Of a stretch of DNA of 64,000 nt, positions 35,324 through 45,220 are shown one piece after another. Within the stretch, counting starts at the first letter, position 1; each line of letters opens with the position of its first letter. The notes beneath the pieces are model-generated. The model was not told where the DNA came from. It did no database searches and saw only the letters and a program-made list of their open reading frames with translations. Where the stretch lies: positions 2,195,501-2,259,500 of the forward strand of contig NZ_UGNV01000001.1 in NCBI RefSeq assembly GCF_900452395.1, in the 5' to 3' direction. This stretch comes from Legionella beliardensis (GTDB lineage Bacteria; Pseudomonadota; Gammaproteobacteria; Legionellales; Legionellaceae). The position numbers and the translations under genes were made by a program.

Positions 35324-36772
35324 CTAGCCTATTGCCCCTTCTAAACTAATACCTAGCAATTTTGTTGCTTCCACCGCGAATTCCATAGGGAGTTCTTTTA
35401 AAACCTGCTTACAAAAGCCATTGACTATCATTGATACCGCGTCTTCTGTTTCTATGCCGCGTTGTTGGCAATAAAATAATTGCTCTTCGCTAATTTTGGA
35501 TGTGGTTGCTTCATGCTCAAGTTGAGCAGTTGGGTTTTTAACTTCAATATAGGGGAAAGTATGTGCAGCACACTCATCACCCATCAAAAGTGAGTCGCAC
35601 TGAGTAAAATTACGCGCATTGGTTGCCGTTGGCGCAATACGAACTAAACCCCGATAAGCATTATGAGACTGACCAGCACTTATTCCTTTTGAAATAATAG
35701 TAGAGCGGGTATTTTTACCTAAATGAATCATTTTAGTACCCGTGTCTGCTTGCTGATAATTATTAGTTAGCGCCACTGAATAAAATTCACCTACTGAGTC
35801 ATCACCTTGTAAGATAACACTCGGGTATTTCCAAGTAATCGCTGAGCCTGTTTCAATTTGCGTCCAAGAAATTTTAGAGCGCTTACCTCGGCACGCACCC
35901 CGCTTGGTTACAAAATTATAAATACCCCCCTTGCCCTCTTTATCACCTGGATACCAATTTTGGACCGTGGAATATTTAATTTGAGCACCATCAAGTGCTA
36001 CTAGTTCTACTACAGCCGCATGTAATTGATTTTCATCACGCATGGGCGCAGTACAACCTTCTAAATAAGACACATAACTATCACAATCTGCAATAATTAA
36101 CGTACGTTCAAATTGACCTGTTGCAGCGGCATTAATTCTAAAATACGTCGATAATTCCATCGGACAGCGCACTCCTTTAGGAATATAAACAAATGAGCCA
36201 TCACTAAATACGGCTGAATTTAAAGCAGCGTAAAAATTATCTCGATACGGAACAACCGAACCTAAGTACTGCCGCACTAAATCTGGATAATTGCGCGCAG
36301 CTTCTGAAAAAGAACAAAAGATAACGCCGACTTCTGCTAATTTTGCTTTAAAAGTTGTCGCAACAGAAACACTATCAAATACGGCATCAACGGCCACACC
36401 TGCTAATAATTCCTGCTCCCTTAAAGGAATCCCCAATTTTTCATAAGTTCGTAGCAGTTCTGGGTCAACCTCATCTAAGCTTTTAGGTGCATCTTTCGCT
36501 TGTTTAGGCGCCGAATAATAAGAAAGTGCTTGATAATCAATGCGAGGATAATGAACACTTGACCACTTAGGATAAGGCATAGTTTGCCAATACGCTAATG
36601 CTTTAAGACGCCATTCTAAAATAAAGTCAGGTTCGCCTTTAATTGCCGATAGACGACGAACTACGTCTTCATTTAAGCCAGGCGCAAATGTTTCAGCTTC
36701 AATTTCTGTTACAAAGCCATGCTGATAATCCCTTTCCAGAAGGGTATTTATTTGCTCATTACTTTTAGCCAC
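35324..36772 (-). CDS. sufB: SUF scaffold subunit SufB, GTG start
   Basis: Core scaffold on which Fe-S clusters are built. From GTG at 36772 it has 482 residues, the usual length; a longer frame to 36814 would add 14 residues that are coded within rrf2. GGAG lies 9 bases before the GTG, and GTGGCTAA overlaps the rrf2 stop by 8 bases, implying coupling. Family motifs: [52 protein letters not shown] and the catalytic-site region [17 protein letters not shown]. Confidence 0.95.
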   Translation of the reverse strand: MAKSNEQINTLLERDYQHGFVTEIEAETFAPGLNEDVVRRLSAIKGEPDFILEWRLKALAYWQTMPYPKWSSVHYPRIDYQALSYYSAPKQAKDAPKSLDEVDPELLRTYEKLGIPLREQELLAGVAVDAVFDSVSVATTFKAKLAEVGVIFCSFSEAARNYPDLVRQYLGSVVPYRDNFYAALNSAVFSDGSFVYIPKGVRCPMELSTYFRINAAATGQFERTLIIADCDSYVSYLEGCTAPMRDENQLHAAVVELVALDGAQIKYSTVQNWYPGDKEGKGGIYNFVTKRGACRGKRSKISWTQIETGSAITWKYPSVILQGDDSVGEFYSVALTNNYQQADTGTKMIHLGKNTRSTIISKGISAGQSHNAYRGLVRIAPTATNARNFTQCDSLLMGDECAAHTFPYIEVKNPTAQLEHEATTSKISEEQLFYCQQRGIETEDAVSMIVNGFCKQVLKELPMEFAVEATKLLGISLEGAIG

Positions 36773-37226
36773 GATGTACTCCACTTGCCAGCTGCCTAAT
36801 TTTATCAATTTCAATTGGGTGCAAAGATGGTTTTGCTAGCATTTCTAAACTTACACTGTCTAATGCTGTTTTAATTGCTTGACTTATTAATTGCCAGTTG
36901 CCTTGAACATGGCAAACACCTTGTAAAGAGCATTCGTTTGGATGAATGCTACATTCTGTCAGCCCCATCTGCTCTTCTAGTGCATAAATAATTTCAGCAA
37001 TAGAAATTTCGGCTGCTGTTCGTTGTAAACGATAACCACCTGTAACGCCACGCACAGAGGTTAGTAACCTTGCTGCTGTTAATCGCTTTAATAATTTACT
37101 TACTGTCGGTACGGAAAGATGAGTATGCAAAGCAATATCGCGTGCATTACAAAGCGTATTAGGACGTCTTGCTAAATACACCATCACTACTGTTCCATAA
37201 TCAGCCAATTTGCTGATACGCAGCAT
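36765..37226 (-). CDS. Rrf2-family regulator of the suf operon (IscR/SufR-like)
   Basis: 153-residue winged-helix regulator: [16 protein letters not shown] and the recognition helix [18 protein letters not shown]. Three cysteines at 92, 99 and 105 ([15 protein letters not shown]) form the IscR-type ligand set for a 2Fe-2S cluster, so it should sense cluster status and repress or activate suf. It is first in the operon. A type 1-like IscR site lies about 20 bases upstream of its ATG, fitting autoregulation. The family's SUF-associated subgroup is the best match. Confidence 0.93.
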   Translation of the reverse strand: MLRISKLADYGTVVMVYLARRPNTLCNARDIALHTHLSVPTVSKLLKRLTAARLLTSVRGVTGGYRLQRTAAEISIAEIIYALEEQMGLTECSIHPNECSLQGVCHVQGNWQLISQAIKTALDSVSLEMLAKPSLHPIEIDKIRQLASGVHRG

Positions 37227-37243
37227 CTCTTTCCCCTTTTAAT

Positions 37244-37262
37244 CTAGTACTAAAATAGTCTG
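37244..37262. promoter_or_regulatory. IscR type 1-like operator before rrf2-suf
   Basis: The centre ACTAAAATAGT at 37249-37259 fits the core ACTRWWWYAGT of IscR type 1 sites. It is 20 bases upstream of the rrf2 ATG, where a repressor would block transcription. A weaker match (ACTATTTTAGA) lies at 37444-37454 near the divergent gene. Confidence 0.45.
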
Positions 37263-37498
37263 AATTAAGAAAACAAAACTTTAAACTCGCTGTAAGTTAC
37301 CCCATTAGTCAATGGAAAATAGCAGATAAGCCGATAGTAATTGTGCTTAATTACTATTAATATAGTACTAAGTTAGTTCTATTTACAGTAAAAACAGCGT
37401 TATTGTAAACTATTTTTTACAATAAGAATACTTTAGAGACACTACTATTTTAGAATTTATAAGATATTATATAATAACCGTCCAAATGGATTTGATTT

Positions 37499-38527
37499 AT
37501 GATCATCATATTAAAACACACCCGTAAATTTGCTTTGTTTTTATTATTAAAAAGCTCGTTTTTTGCCTATGCCAATACAACTGTCTTTTATAATACAGAA
37601 CCCGATCACATCGCAGTAGCGCGTAGCCTAGATCTATATACCTCTGATTTACCCCTGCTCATTACTGAACCACGCGAAACGCCTCATACAGGGGAAGCAG
37701 GTACAGACTCTCTACAGTGGCGCTCAAAGTATGGGACAGTGATGATAACTGCCTTTCATTCTAATGCTGTTTCAGATGGTATTAATGAAAAAGGGCTTGC
37801 TGCTCATTTATTGTATCTGCCTGCTACAACCTATCCGCAATATACGACCACGAATCCTAAGATTTCTAATCTCATGTGGGCTAAATATGTTTTAGATAAC
37901 TTTGCAACAGTTAATGAAGCGATAGAAGGAACTAAAAACTTAGAGATTGTTGCTAAGAAAGTACAAGGAAAAACCTGGGCTACCCATTTAACAATTGAGG
38001 ATGCAACAGGTGACTCTGCACTCTTTGAATTTATTAATGGAAAACTTAATATTTACCATGGTAGGCAATACCAAGTTGTGACTAATACGCCTAGTTATGC
38101 AATGCAACTTGCCAATCTAAAAAATTACGTAAGTTTTGGTGGTAAATTACCCATACCAGGTGATCCCAGTGCACCTAGTCGCTTTGTTCGTGTGGCAACT
38201 TTTTTAAAAACCCTACCAAAGCCTGCGAATTTAGTAGAATCTATTGCCGGCATCCTATCTGTTCTACGTACAGCGCTAGTACCCTTTGGTGCTGTTACTA
38301 TTGCAAATAATACTACGGAAGATGCATGGACAACTCGATGGGTAACTGTCGCTGATTTAACTCGTAAAATTTACTATTTTAATTCAACAACAGCACCAAA
38401 TACCCTGTGGGTTGACTTAAGTAAAGTAAAATTTGCCCCAGGTTCTCCGATATTAACGCTCAATCCGGTAAGCATTCGCTTAGATGGTGAAGCCACAGTT
38501 AAATTGAGGCCTACTGTAGATTATTAA
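37499..38527 (+). CDS. Choloylglycine hydrolase-like protein lacking the catalytic Cys
   Basis: 342 residues of the linear amide C-N hydrolase (choloylglycine/penicillin V acylase) family, exported by a signal peptide (about 1-25, FALFLLLKSSFFAYA). Family members mature to an N-terminal Cys followed by a strand and ARSMD. Here the equivalent stretch is NTTVFYN ... AVARSLDLY, with Asn26 at the Cys position. Other motifs remain: NEKGLAAHLLYL, NTPSYAMQL and SRFVRVATFL. Thr27 could in principle be exposed by signal cleavage one residue later, but Thr is not known as nucleophile in this family, so this may be a non-catalytic or changed enzyme. Single-gene unit with a hairpin behind it. Confidence 0.82.
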   Translation: MIIILKHTRKFALFLLLKSSFFAYANTTVFYNTEPDHIAVARSLDLYTSDLPLLITEPRETPHTGEAGTDSLQWRSKYGTVMITAFHSNAVSDGINEKGLAAHLLYLPATTYPQYTTTNPKISNLMWAKYVLDNFATVNEAIEGTKNLEIVAKKVQGKTWATHLTIEDATGDSALFEFINGKLNIYHGRQYQVVTNTPSYAMQLANLKNYVSFGGKLPIPGDPSAPSRFVRVATFLKTLPKPANLVESIAGILSVLRTALVPFGAVTIANNTTEDAWTTRWVTVADLTRKIYYFNSTTAPNTLWVDLSKVKFAPGSPILTLNPVSIRLDGEATVKLRPTVDY

Positions 38528-38548
38528 GAGAGAGTTTTTAAAGAAATC

Positions 38549-38574
38549 ATTAAGGCGGGAGTAGCCGCCTTAAT
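38549..38574 (+). terminator. Terminator-like hairpin after the choloylglycine-hydrolase-like gene
   Basis: ATTAAGGCGG and CCGCCTTAAT form a perfect 10-bp stem around GAGTAG, 22 bases after the stop. It is followed by AAAAAC rather than a T-run on the plus strand, so the termination role is uncertain. Confidence 0.5.
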
Positions 38575-38660
38575 AAAAACATTCTAATTAACGCAAGCTT
38601 AGATAAATGAAATTTATCTTATGAATACGAAATATTTTAAGAGCTAAGTTAGCTAATAAA

Positions 38661-39302
38661 TTAGAATGTTGCCTCCATTCCTCTATCTTTAAATTTATCT
38701 TGATAATGATTAATAATTTGTTCAATACCTTCAGCTATATCGTCTTCATCATTATTCGAAATATCAATATCTGCTGCAACCTTTGTAGTTACTACAAATT
38801 TAAAAAAGCCATCTCTAACGTTAGAACTTACTTCCCGCTGTTTAGTTTCTGCAATCGATAAGCCCCGCTCCTTGACATCACGAGCAGCGCGCCTATTTAC
38901 ATTCGTTAAATACGAATCAGGCTGGATATAAATAGATAATTTACTTATATCATCTAACTTCTGAGCTATAGTTAATGCAAAGATACCCTCTACAATCACC
39001 ATATCTGCGGGTAAAATTGGCAGTGTTTCCGCAAGTCTATTTTGCTCTTGGAAACTATATTTGGGAATTTCTACAGCTTGCCCTGCGTATAATTGCTTTA
39101 AATGTGTAATTAATAAGTCTATATCAAGTGCATCTGGCGTATCAAAATTCTTGCGTGGGTTAGAAACATCCTTCACTTTATAATAATTATCCATACTTAT
39201 TAGCTCTACTGTATGACCATCAGCTTTTAATTTCGATTTTAACCCTTGTGCTAAGGTTGTTTTACCGCCACCTGAAGGTCCAGCAATTAAGAAAATAACC
39301 AC
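38661..39302 (-). CDS. udk: Uridine kinase
   Basis: Phosphorylates uridine and cytidine in pyrimidine salvage. The 213 residues match the family length: P-loop GPSGGGKTTLA near 8-18, SMDNYYK, NFDTPDALDIDLL, the IPKYSF loop and IVEGIFAL. RRAARDVKERG is the lid. One variation from enteric Udk is the NVRDGFFKFVVTTK segment near the end, but the overall match is clear. Read alone, convergent with its left neighbour. Confidence 0.9.
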   Translation of the reverse strand: MVIFLIAGPSGGGKTTLAQGLKSKLKADGHTVELISMDNYYKVKDVSNPRKNFDTPDALDIDLLITHLKQLYAGQAVEIPKYSFQEQNRLAETLPILPADMVIVEGIFALTIAQKLDDISKLSIYIQPDSYLTNVNRRAARDVKERGLSIAETKQREVSSNVRDGFFKFVVTTKVAADIDISNNDEDDIAEGIEQIINHYQDKFKDRGMEATF

Positions 39303-39477
39303 AGTTTCTCCTATAGAAAAAGAATATGATATGGTACATTTTTGATAGTTTAAAATATAGCCACAGCAGTCTTTATTTTTACTGCTACATAGAGAATGTG
39401 GGCAAGATAGGCAGAATGCTCAATTGACAAACAGATTTAACTCGTTATAATGCGAAAAAAATCGTTGGATCCTTTAC

Positions 39478-40137
39478 ATGAAGTACATCAGAATTTTTTT
39501 TGTTATTTCCTGTGTCTTATCTTTTAATGCAGTAGCAGAACCACCTAATCTGAGCCTTATAAAAAAGGAAATCGAAACCTATCACGACTCAGGCGCCTAT
39601 GAGCAAGAATTAACCAACGCGATTATGCAAGCTCATCAATACATTACCAATCAGGTTGCAACAAATAACCACCGGCAAGCAAAAAAACAACTTGCAGTAG
39701 TTCTTGATATTGATGAAACGAGCTTAAGTAATTATGACAAGCTCGCCCGCCGCAACTTTATGGGTACACAAGCAGAAATACACCAAGAAATACTTGCCGC
39801 AAACTCTCTGCCTATTAAGCCTATGCTATCGCTCTACAATGACGCTTTAAAACAAGGCGTAAAAGTCTTTTTTGTAACCGGTAGGCAACAATCGGAATGC
39901 GAAGTTACTGCGAAAAATCTGCTAAATGCGGGTTATAAAAATTGGGCAGGCCTTTATTGTAAACCTGATAACTATAGCTTACCTTCTATTATCAATTTTA
40001 AAGCAAAGACAAGAGCACTTATTACTAAACAAGGCTACACGATCGTGGCTACCATAGGTGATCAATACAGTGATCTATTAGGGGGCTTTGCTCAAAAAGA
40101 ATTTAAGTTACCTAATCCTTTTTACTATTTGCCTTAA
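39478..40137 (+). CDS. Secreted class B acid phosphatase (HAD superfamily IIIB)
   Basis: 219 residues with a signal peptide (MKYIRIFFVISCVLSFNAVA, cleavage after AVA). HAD motif I is VLDIDETSLSNYD with the nucleophile Asp and acid Asp; motif II is FFVTGRQQSE; motif III Lys lies in KAKTRALITK; motif IV is IGDQYSDLLGG. The family removes phosphate from nucleotides and other monoesters in the periplasm or outside. No lipobox is present, unlike the e(P4) lipoprotein branch. Confidence 0.9.
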   Translation: MKYIRIFFVISCVLSFNAVAEPPNLSLIKKEIETYHDSGAYEQELTNAIMQAHQYITNQVATNNHRQAKKQLAVVLDIDETSLSNYDKLARRNFMGTQAEIHQEILAANSLPIKPMLSLYNDALKQGVKVFFVTGRQQSECEVTAKNLLNAGYKNWAGLYCKPDNYSLPSIINFKAKTRALITKQGYTIVATIGDQYSDLLGGFAQKEFKLPNPFYYLP

Positions 40138-40173
40138 AAATTTGTTGCTTGGCTTTCGTCTTCTGTTTCTGCT

Positions 40174-40203
40174 CGTCTTGCGAGCAAAGCGAAGCAATCC
40201 AGG
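40174..40203 (+). repeat. R4 repeat
   Basis: CGTCTTGCGAGCAAAGCGAA followed by GCAATCCAGG, the common intergenic repeat type, next to the partial composite repeat. Related to 10168-10210. Confidence 0.55.
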
Positions 40204-40239
40204 CCGGACAAAAGTTCCAATCTACATTGCTTAATAAAT

Positions 40240-40357
40240 GTAGCTCAGGCGCAGGCCCAAAGGGCCGGAACCCGGGTTTCACTGCGTTTCACCCAGGCTA
40301 CTTGGTGCATCGAGTAACTATTTTTATCCGAAATACCGTGGCTTGACCACAGTATCC
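40240..40357 (+). repeat. Composite repeat, copy 4 (R1 plus half of R2)
   Basis: R1 (40240-40301) runs from GTAGCTCAGGCGCAGG to CACCCAGGCTAC, then a diverged 25-base linker and the first arm of R2 (CCGAAATACCGTGGCTTGACC). R3 is missing. R1 is oriented as in copy 3 and opposite to copies 1 and 2. With the R4 repeat it accounts for the 307-base gap 40138-40444. Confidence 0.7.
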
Positions 40358-40444
40358 AAAGTATCTGCAATTTTGGAAGATAACCTACCTTAATATCTTG
40401 TGACTACCTCAAGAAGGTTAGATAAATAGGAGGCATCTTTCGCC

Positions 40445-40921
40445 TTAAGTATACTCTACCTCAAGAATCTCATACTCTACCACGCCCCCGGGTGTTTCTA
40501 CTGTTACTGTATCACCTTCCTGTTTAGCAATAAGTGCCCTAGCAATAGGTGAACTATAAGAAATTTTATTAAGCTTAATATCAGCTTCATCCTCACCCAC
40601 TATTTGGAAGACCATTTCTGTGTCATTTTGCAAATGACAAACACGTACAGTAGCGCCAAATACCACTCTGCCATTATTAGGAAGTTTAGTAATGTCAACG
40701 ACTTGAGCATTAGCAAGTTTAGCTTCCAATTCTAAAACGCGACCTTCGTTAAAACTTTGCTGCTCACGTGCCGCATGATATTCAGCATTTTCTTTCAAAT
40801 CCCCATGTGCGCGTGCAGTTGCAATCGCTTCCACAATCCGTGGACGCTCAACAAACTTTAAACGGTGCAATTCATTTTTAAGAGCTTCCGCTCCTTGAAT
40901 TGTCATTGGATGTTTTTGCAT
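40445..40921 (-). CDS. greA: Transcription elongation factor GreA
   Basis: Rescues backtracked RNA polymerase by stimulating transcript cleavage. The 158 residues include the N-terminal coiled coil with the tip acidic pair ([16 protein letters not shown]) and the C-terminal FKBP-like domain ([34 protein letters not shown]). It follows carB by 8 bases, the common carB-greA order. Confidence 0.95.
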   Translation of the reverse strand: MQKHPMTIQGAEALKNELHRLKFVERPRIVEAIATARAHGDLKENAEYHAAREQQSFNEGRVLELEAKLANAQVVDITKLPNNGRVVFGATVRVCHLQNDTEMVFQIVGEDEADIKLNKISYSSPIARALIAKQEGDTVTVETPGGVVEYEILEVEYT

Positions 40922-40929
40922 AATTACCC

Positions 40930-43900
40930 CTAATGTAAATCCTGTAATCGAGTTACCGTTTCCCGATCCTCATACTTCATAGCTAAGCATGCTGCTTCAG
41001 CGCCAGATAACGTGGTAGTATAACTTACCTTATGTTGTAGTGCATTGCGCCGAATAGCAAAAGAATCAGCAGTAGCCTGCTTGCCGTCTGTCGTATTGAC
41101 AATGAAATCAATTTCATGATTTTTAATAAAATCAACCACATGCGGACGTCCTTCTGCTACTTTAAACACACGCCGGCAATCAATACCTGCTGCCTGTAAA
41201 ACAAGCGCTGTACCGCGTGTCGCAATAATTTCAAAACCAAGCTGAATTAAGCGTTTGGCAATTTCGCCAACCCGTGCTTTATCAGCATCCCTAACTGAAA
41301 CAAACGCACGACGCCGTTTAGTAATATTGCATCCCGCCCCTAATTGAGCCTTAGCGTAAGCCTGACCGAAACGTCTAGCAATCCCCATGACCTCGCCAGT
41401 GGACTTCATTTCAGGGCCTAAAATTGAATCGACGTCAGGAAATTTTATAAAAGGAAACACAGGTAGCTTAATAGAGTAAAAAGGAGGCATTGGATAATGC
41501 TGGCTTAAACCTTGTTGCTTCAAGCTCTGGCCAATTTTACACCGAGCAGCAATTTTTGCCATTAATAAACCCGTCGCTTTGGAAACGAATGGAACGGTTC
41601 TTGATGCTCGAGGATTTACTTCGAGCACAAAAATATCATCAGCTTGAATAGCAAACTGCGCATTAATTAAACCAACGACACCTAATTTTAATGCCATTTG
41701 TCGTAATTGTTCGATTAGATCCTGTTGGACCACCACACTGAGGCTAAAGGGTGGTAAGGTACAAGCAGAATCACCTGAGTGCACTCCAGCTTGTTCAATA
41801 TGTTCCATAATTGCGCCAACCAACACATCTTTACCATCACAGACAGCATCAATATCTACTTCAATGGCATCATTTAAAAATTTATCTAGTAACACGGGCG
41901 AATCATTAGAGACAGCAACGGCGTGCTCTAAATAATAGCGAAGATCTTCTTCATGATAAACAACCTCCATGCCTCGTCCCCCTAATACATAAGAGGGCCG
42001 CACAACTAGAGGGTAGCCAATTCGCTTAGCTACTTCAATGGCTTCTTCGAGACTGCGAACTGTGCCATTAGGTGGTTGATGAAGTTTTAATTCGGTCACT
42101 AACTGTTGGAAACGTTCTCTGTCTTCTGCCATATCAATTGAATCTGGCGATGTTCCTAAAATTGGCACGCCATTTTCCTCTAATGCCCGTGCTAGTTTTA
42201 ATGGCGTTTGTCCACCATATTGAACAATGACTCCCATAGGTTTCTCAAGAGCAGCAATTGATAAAACATCTTCTAAGGTGACTGGTTCAAAATAAAGTCT
42301 ATCGGATATGTCAAAGTCAGTTGACACAGTTTCAGGATTACAATTTACCATAATGGTTTGATAACCGGCTTCACGCAAAGCCATTGCCGCATGTACACAA
42401 CAGTAGTCAAATTCAATTCCTTGACCAATCCGGTTAGGGCCGCCGCCTAGAATCATAATTTTTTGCTTATTGTCTTCAGGTCGCGCCTCACAAACAGACT
42501 CATAGCAAGAATACATATAAGCTGTATTACTTGGAAATTCACCCGCACAAGAATCAATACGCTTATAAACCGGTACTATACCTAATTCTAAGCGACGCGC
42601 TCTCACTAGGTCTTCATGGCAATAAAGAAGGCGAGCAATATAAGCATCTGAAAAGCCTTGCTTTTTTAACTGCTTTAATGTGAATTTATCTAACTCATCC
42701 AAAGTTTTACCAAAGATAGCTCGCTCTGTGAGCACCAATTCTTGAATTTGTGCTAAAAACCATGGATCAACTTTGCTTTCATTATAAATTTCTTCAAGAG
42801 ATAGGTCTTGCCTAAAAGCATCCGCAATATACCATAGCCTATTGGGTGTAGGCTCACGCAAGTGACCTCGCAGGCGCGCTAAATCATCTCCTTTTTTAAA
42901 GAGTGGATGTAGCCCCGTACGTCCAATTTCTAAACTACGAATGGCTTTTTGTAGTGACTCTTGGAAGTTAGCACCAATAGCCATGACTTCACCAACTGAT
43001 TTCATTTGCGTCGTTAAGATGGTTGGTGTTTCTGGAAATTTATCAAAATTAAACCGTGGTATCTTAGTAACCACGTAATCAATACTTGGCTCGAATGAAG
43101 CAGGCGTTTTACCGCCGGTAATTTCATTTTGTAGCTCATCTAGGGTATAACCTACTGCAAGTTTGGCTGCAACTTTTGCGATAGGAAAGCCTGTTGCTTT
43201 TGATGCTAATGCCGAGCTGCGTGACACCCGAGGATTCATTTCTACCACTAATAAACGGCCATCTTCAGGGTTAACTGCAAATTGAACATTAGAGCCACCC
43301 GTATCAACTCCTACTGCACGCAATACTTTAATTGCTGCGTTACGCATGCGCTGATATTCTTTATCGGTTAAGGTTTGAGCCGGGGCCACTGTAATTGAAT
43401 CACCCGTGTGAACACCCATGGGATCAAAATTTTCAATGGTACAAACAATGATACAGTTATCATTTTTGTCACGCACCACTTCCATTTCATACTCTTTCCA
43501 GCCTAGGACTGATTCATCAATCAATAGCTCGCGAGTAGGTGATAAATCCAAGCCACGCGTGCAAATTTCTTCAAACTCTTCCCGATTATAGGCAATACCG
43601 CCACCACTACCGCCCATGGTAAAAGAAGGACGAATAATAGCTGGGAAACCTAGCTGGGCTTGCACTTGAAACGCTTCTTCTAAGCTATGAGCGATGGCAG
43701 ATCGAGGCATCTCTAAGCCAATTTTTTTCATTAATTGCCGGAAGCGATCTCTGTCTTCTGCCCTATCAATTGCTTCTTGGGTCGCGCCAATCATTTCTAC
43801 ATTAAATTTAGCTAAAATTCCTTCTCTTACCAAATCAAGTGCACAATTTAAAGCAGTTTGCCCTCCCATGGTAGGCAATAAAGCATCCGGGCGCTCCTTT

Positions 43901-44136
43901 TCAATAATTTTGGCAACTTCAACCCATTGTACTGGCTCAATGTAAGTAGCGTCTGCCAGTTCTGGATCCGTCATAATCGTTGCTGGGTTAGAATTAACTA
44001 AAATAATTCGATACCCTTCTTCTTTTAAAGCACGGATAGCTTGAGTTCCTGAGTAATCAAACTCACACGCCTGCCCAATTACGATAGGACCAGCACCAAG
44101 AATTAAGATGGATTTAATATCAATACGTTTTGGCAT
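40930..44136 (-). CDS. carB: Carbamoyl-phosphate synthase large subunit
   Basis: Makes carbamoyl phosphate for pyrimidine and arginine synthesis. The 1068-residue protein has two homologous ATP-grasp halves. Start [21 protein letters not shown], repeated at the second half as [23 protein letters not shown]-site loops [14 protein letters not shown] and [14 protein letters not shown]; and the C-terminal allosteric domain with [16 protein letters not shown] and [10 protein letters not shown]. No carA is next to it: the upstream neighbour is ydcF after a 328-base gap, unlike the usual carA-carB order, so carA must lie elsewhere. Confidence 0.97.
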   Translation of the reverse strand: MPKRIDIKSILILGAGPIVIGQACEFDYSGTQAIRALKEEGYRIILVNSNPATIMTDPELADATYIEPVQWVEVAKIIEKERPDALLPTMGGQTALNCALDLVREGILAKFNVEMIGATQEAIDRAEDRDRFRQLMKKIGLEMPRSAIAHSLEEAFQVQAQLGFPAIIRPSFTMGGSGGGIAYNREEFEEICTRGLDLSPTRELLIDESVLGWKEYEMEVVRDKNDNCIIVCTIENFDPMGVHTGDSITVAPAQTLTDKEYQRMRNAAIKVLRAVGVDTGGSNVQFAVNPEDGRLLVVEMNPRVSRSSALASKATGFPIAKVAAKLAVGYTLDELQNEITGGKTPASFEPSIDYVVTKIPRFNFDKFPETPTILTTQMKSVGEVMAIGANFQESLQKAIRSLEIGRTGLHPLFKKGDDLARLRGHLREPTPNRLWYIADAFRQDLSLEEIYNESKVDPWFLAQIQELVLTERAIFGKTLDELDKFTLKQLKKQGFSDAYIARLLYCHEDLVRARRLELGIVPVYKRIDSCAGEFPSNTAYMYSCYESVCEARPEDNKQKIMILGGGPNRIGQGIEFDYCCVHAAMALREAGYQTIMVNCNPETVSTDFDISDRLYFEPVTLEDVLSIAALEKPMGVIVQYGGQTPLKLARALEENGVPILGTSPDSIDMAEDRERFQQLVTELKLHQPPNGTVRSLEEAIEVAKRIGYPLVVRPSYVLGGRGMEVVYHEEDLRYYLEHAVAVSNDSPVLLDKFLNDAIEVDIDAVCDGKDVLVGAIMEHIEQAGVHSGDSACTLPPFSLSVVVQQDLIEQLRQMALKLGVVGLINAQFAIQADDIFVLEVNPRASRTVPFVSKATGLLMAKIAARCKIGQSLKQQGLSQHYPMPPFYSIKLPVFPFIKFPDVDSILGPEMKSTGEVMGIARRFGQAYAKAQLGAGCNITKRRRAFVSVRDADKARVGEIAKRLIQLGFEIIATRGTALVLQAAGIDCRRVFKVAEGRPHVVDFIKNHEIDFIVNTTDGKQATADSFAIRRNALQHKVSYTTTLSGAEAACLAMKYEDRETVTRLQDLH

Positions 44137-44187
44137 ACTTACTACTAAAAAGACAAATTAAGGTATTTTACAAACTTTAGCTTAAAA

Positions 44188-44216
44188 TTTATATCTATTT
44201 TACTTAAAACGCCCAA
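44188..44216 (-). promoter_or_regulatory. Probable carB-greA promoter
   Basis: On the reverse strand TTGGGC, 17 bases, TATAAA; the start point would be near 44181 with a 45-base leader. This indicates that carB has its own promoter. The rest of the 328-base gap 44137-44464 is AT-rich (runs of T and A near 44250) with no repeat or gene I can support. Confidence 0.5.
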
Positions 44217-44464
44217 AATTTTTAATCATTGTTCTTTAGTTTGCTGTTTTTTTTAAAAAAAAGCACTTTTTGGACTTTTAGGGGCCTTACGCTTAAAACG
44301 TTAATACTAATATAATTTGGAATTTAGTAAGGAAATAGTAGAGCCATGGTTATGTACTAATTATACTAAACCCCACCTTCATATTTTGTATAAAAATAAA
44401 TAGCTCAATATCTTTATAGAAACGAATTTTAGAGCCCTGCTATAAAATCACTTTCAAAAATTGA

Positions 44465-45220
44465 TTATAATACATGCATTTTCTGCCATAGCAGGCCTAG
44501 AATCTCATGCCAAGCCACCGTTAAATACACTAAATTTTGCGGACTAGGCAAATACACTTTGCGTTGATATTCATTATCCCAATAAATAGTGAAATCAGTG
44601 GGCGCTGCAATAGGGTTTAATCCTTGTTGTTTAAATAGGTACATCGACCTTGGCATGTGTGTGGCTGAAGTGACTAGATAAAAAGGCTCATTCTTAAGGT
44701 ATTTTTTTAATAATTTTGCCTGCGCCGCGGTATTGATAGAGCTTTTTTCAAGAAGAATTTTATCTGCTGGGACTCCTAGAAAAGTGACTACATCGGCCAT
44801 ACGCTGCGCCTCTGAAGCATCTTGGCCATACCCTCCTCCAGACAACATTAATTTTGCTTGCGGTAACTGGCGGTACAAACGCACTCCTTCTATTAGGCGC
44901 TTAAGACTGGCACTATAAAGCAGCATGTTTGCAGGCCTGTTGGCATAAGGTGTCTGCCCCCCACTTAAAACAACCACCCATTTTACATTGGGGTCTGGCT
45001 TATTAATTATGGGGTATTGATTTTCTAAACATTTAACTGTCAATTGTGGCAACCAGCCGGTGCTAAAAAGTAACAACAAGCAAAAAACGGTTAAACAGCC
45101 ATAAAAAATACGCCGCTCAGTCTTTTTTTTATAAAAGACAATTAAAATAATGGCAAATAACAATAAGGTGAGAAAAAAAGGATTAAACATGGTTTCAAGT
45201 AAGTGTCTAGCAGCAAACAT
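44465..45220 (-). CDS. YdcF/ElyC-type DUF218 envelope protein
   Basis: 251 residues: two membrane helices (about 14-30 and 36-55) and a DUF218 domain (WVVVLSGGQTP, LLYSASLKRLIEGVRLY, KLMLSGGGYGQ, ATHMPRSMYLFKQQG). ElyC, a relative, affects envelope polysaccharide and peptidoglycan synthesis; the biochemical role is unsettled. Its ATG shares one base with the lptG end, so it belongs to the lptF-lptG-ydcF run. Confidence 0.87.
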   Translation of the reverse strand: MFAARHLLETMFNPFFLTLLLFAIILIVFYKKKTERRIFYGCLTVFCLLLLFSTGWLPQLTVKCLENQYPIINKPDPNVKWVVVLSGGQTPYANRPANMLLYSASLKRLIEGVRLYRQLPQAKLMLSGGGYGQDASEAQRMADVVTFLGVPADKILLEKSSINTAAQAKLLKKYLKNEPFYLVTSATHMPRSMYLFKQQGLNPIAAPTDFTIYWDNEYQRKVYLPSPQNLVYLTVAWHEILGLLWQKMHVL

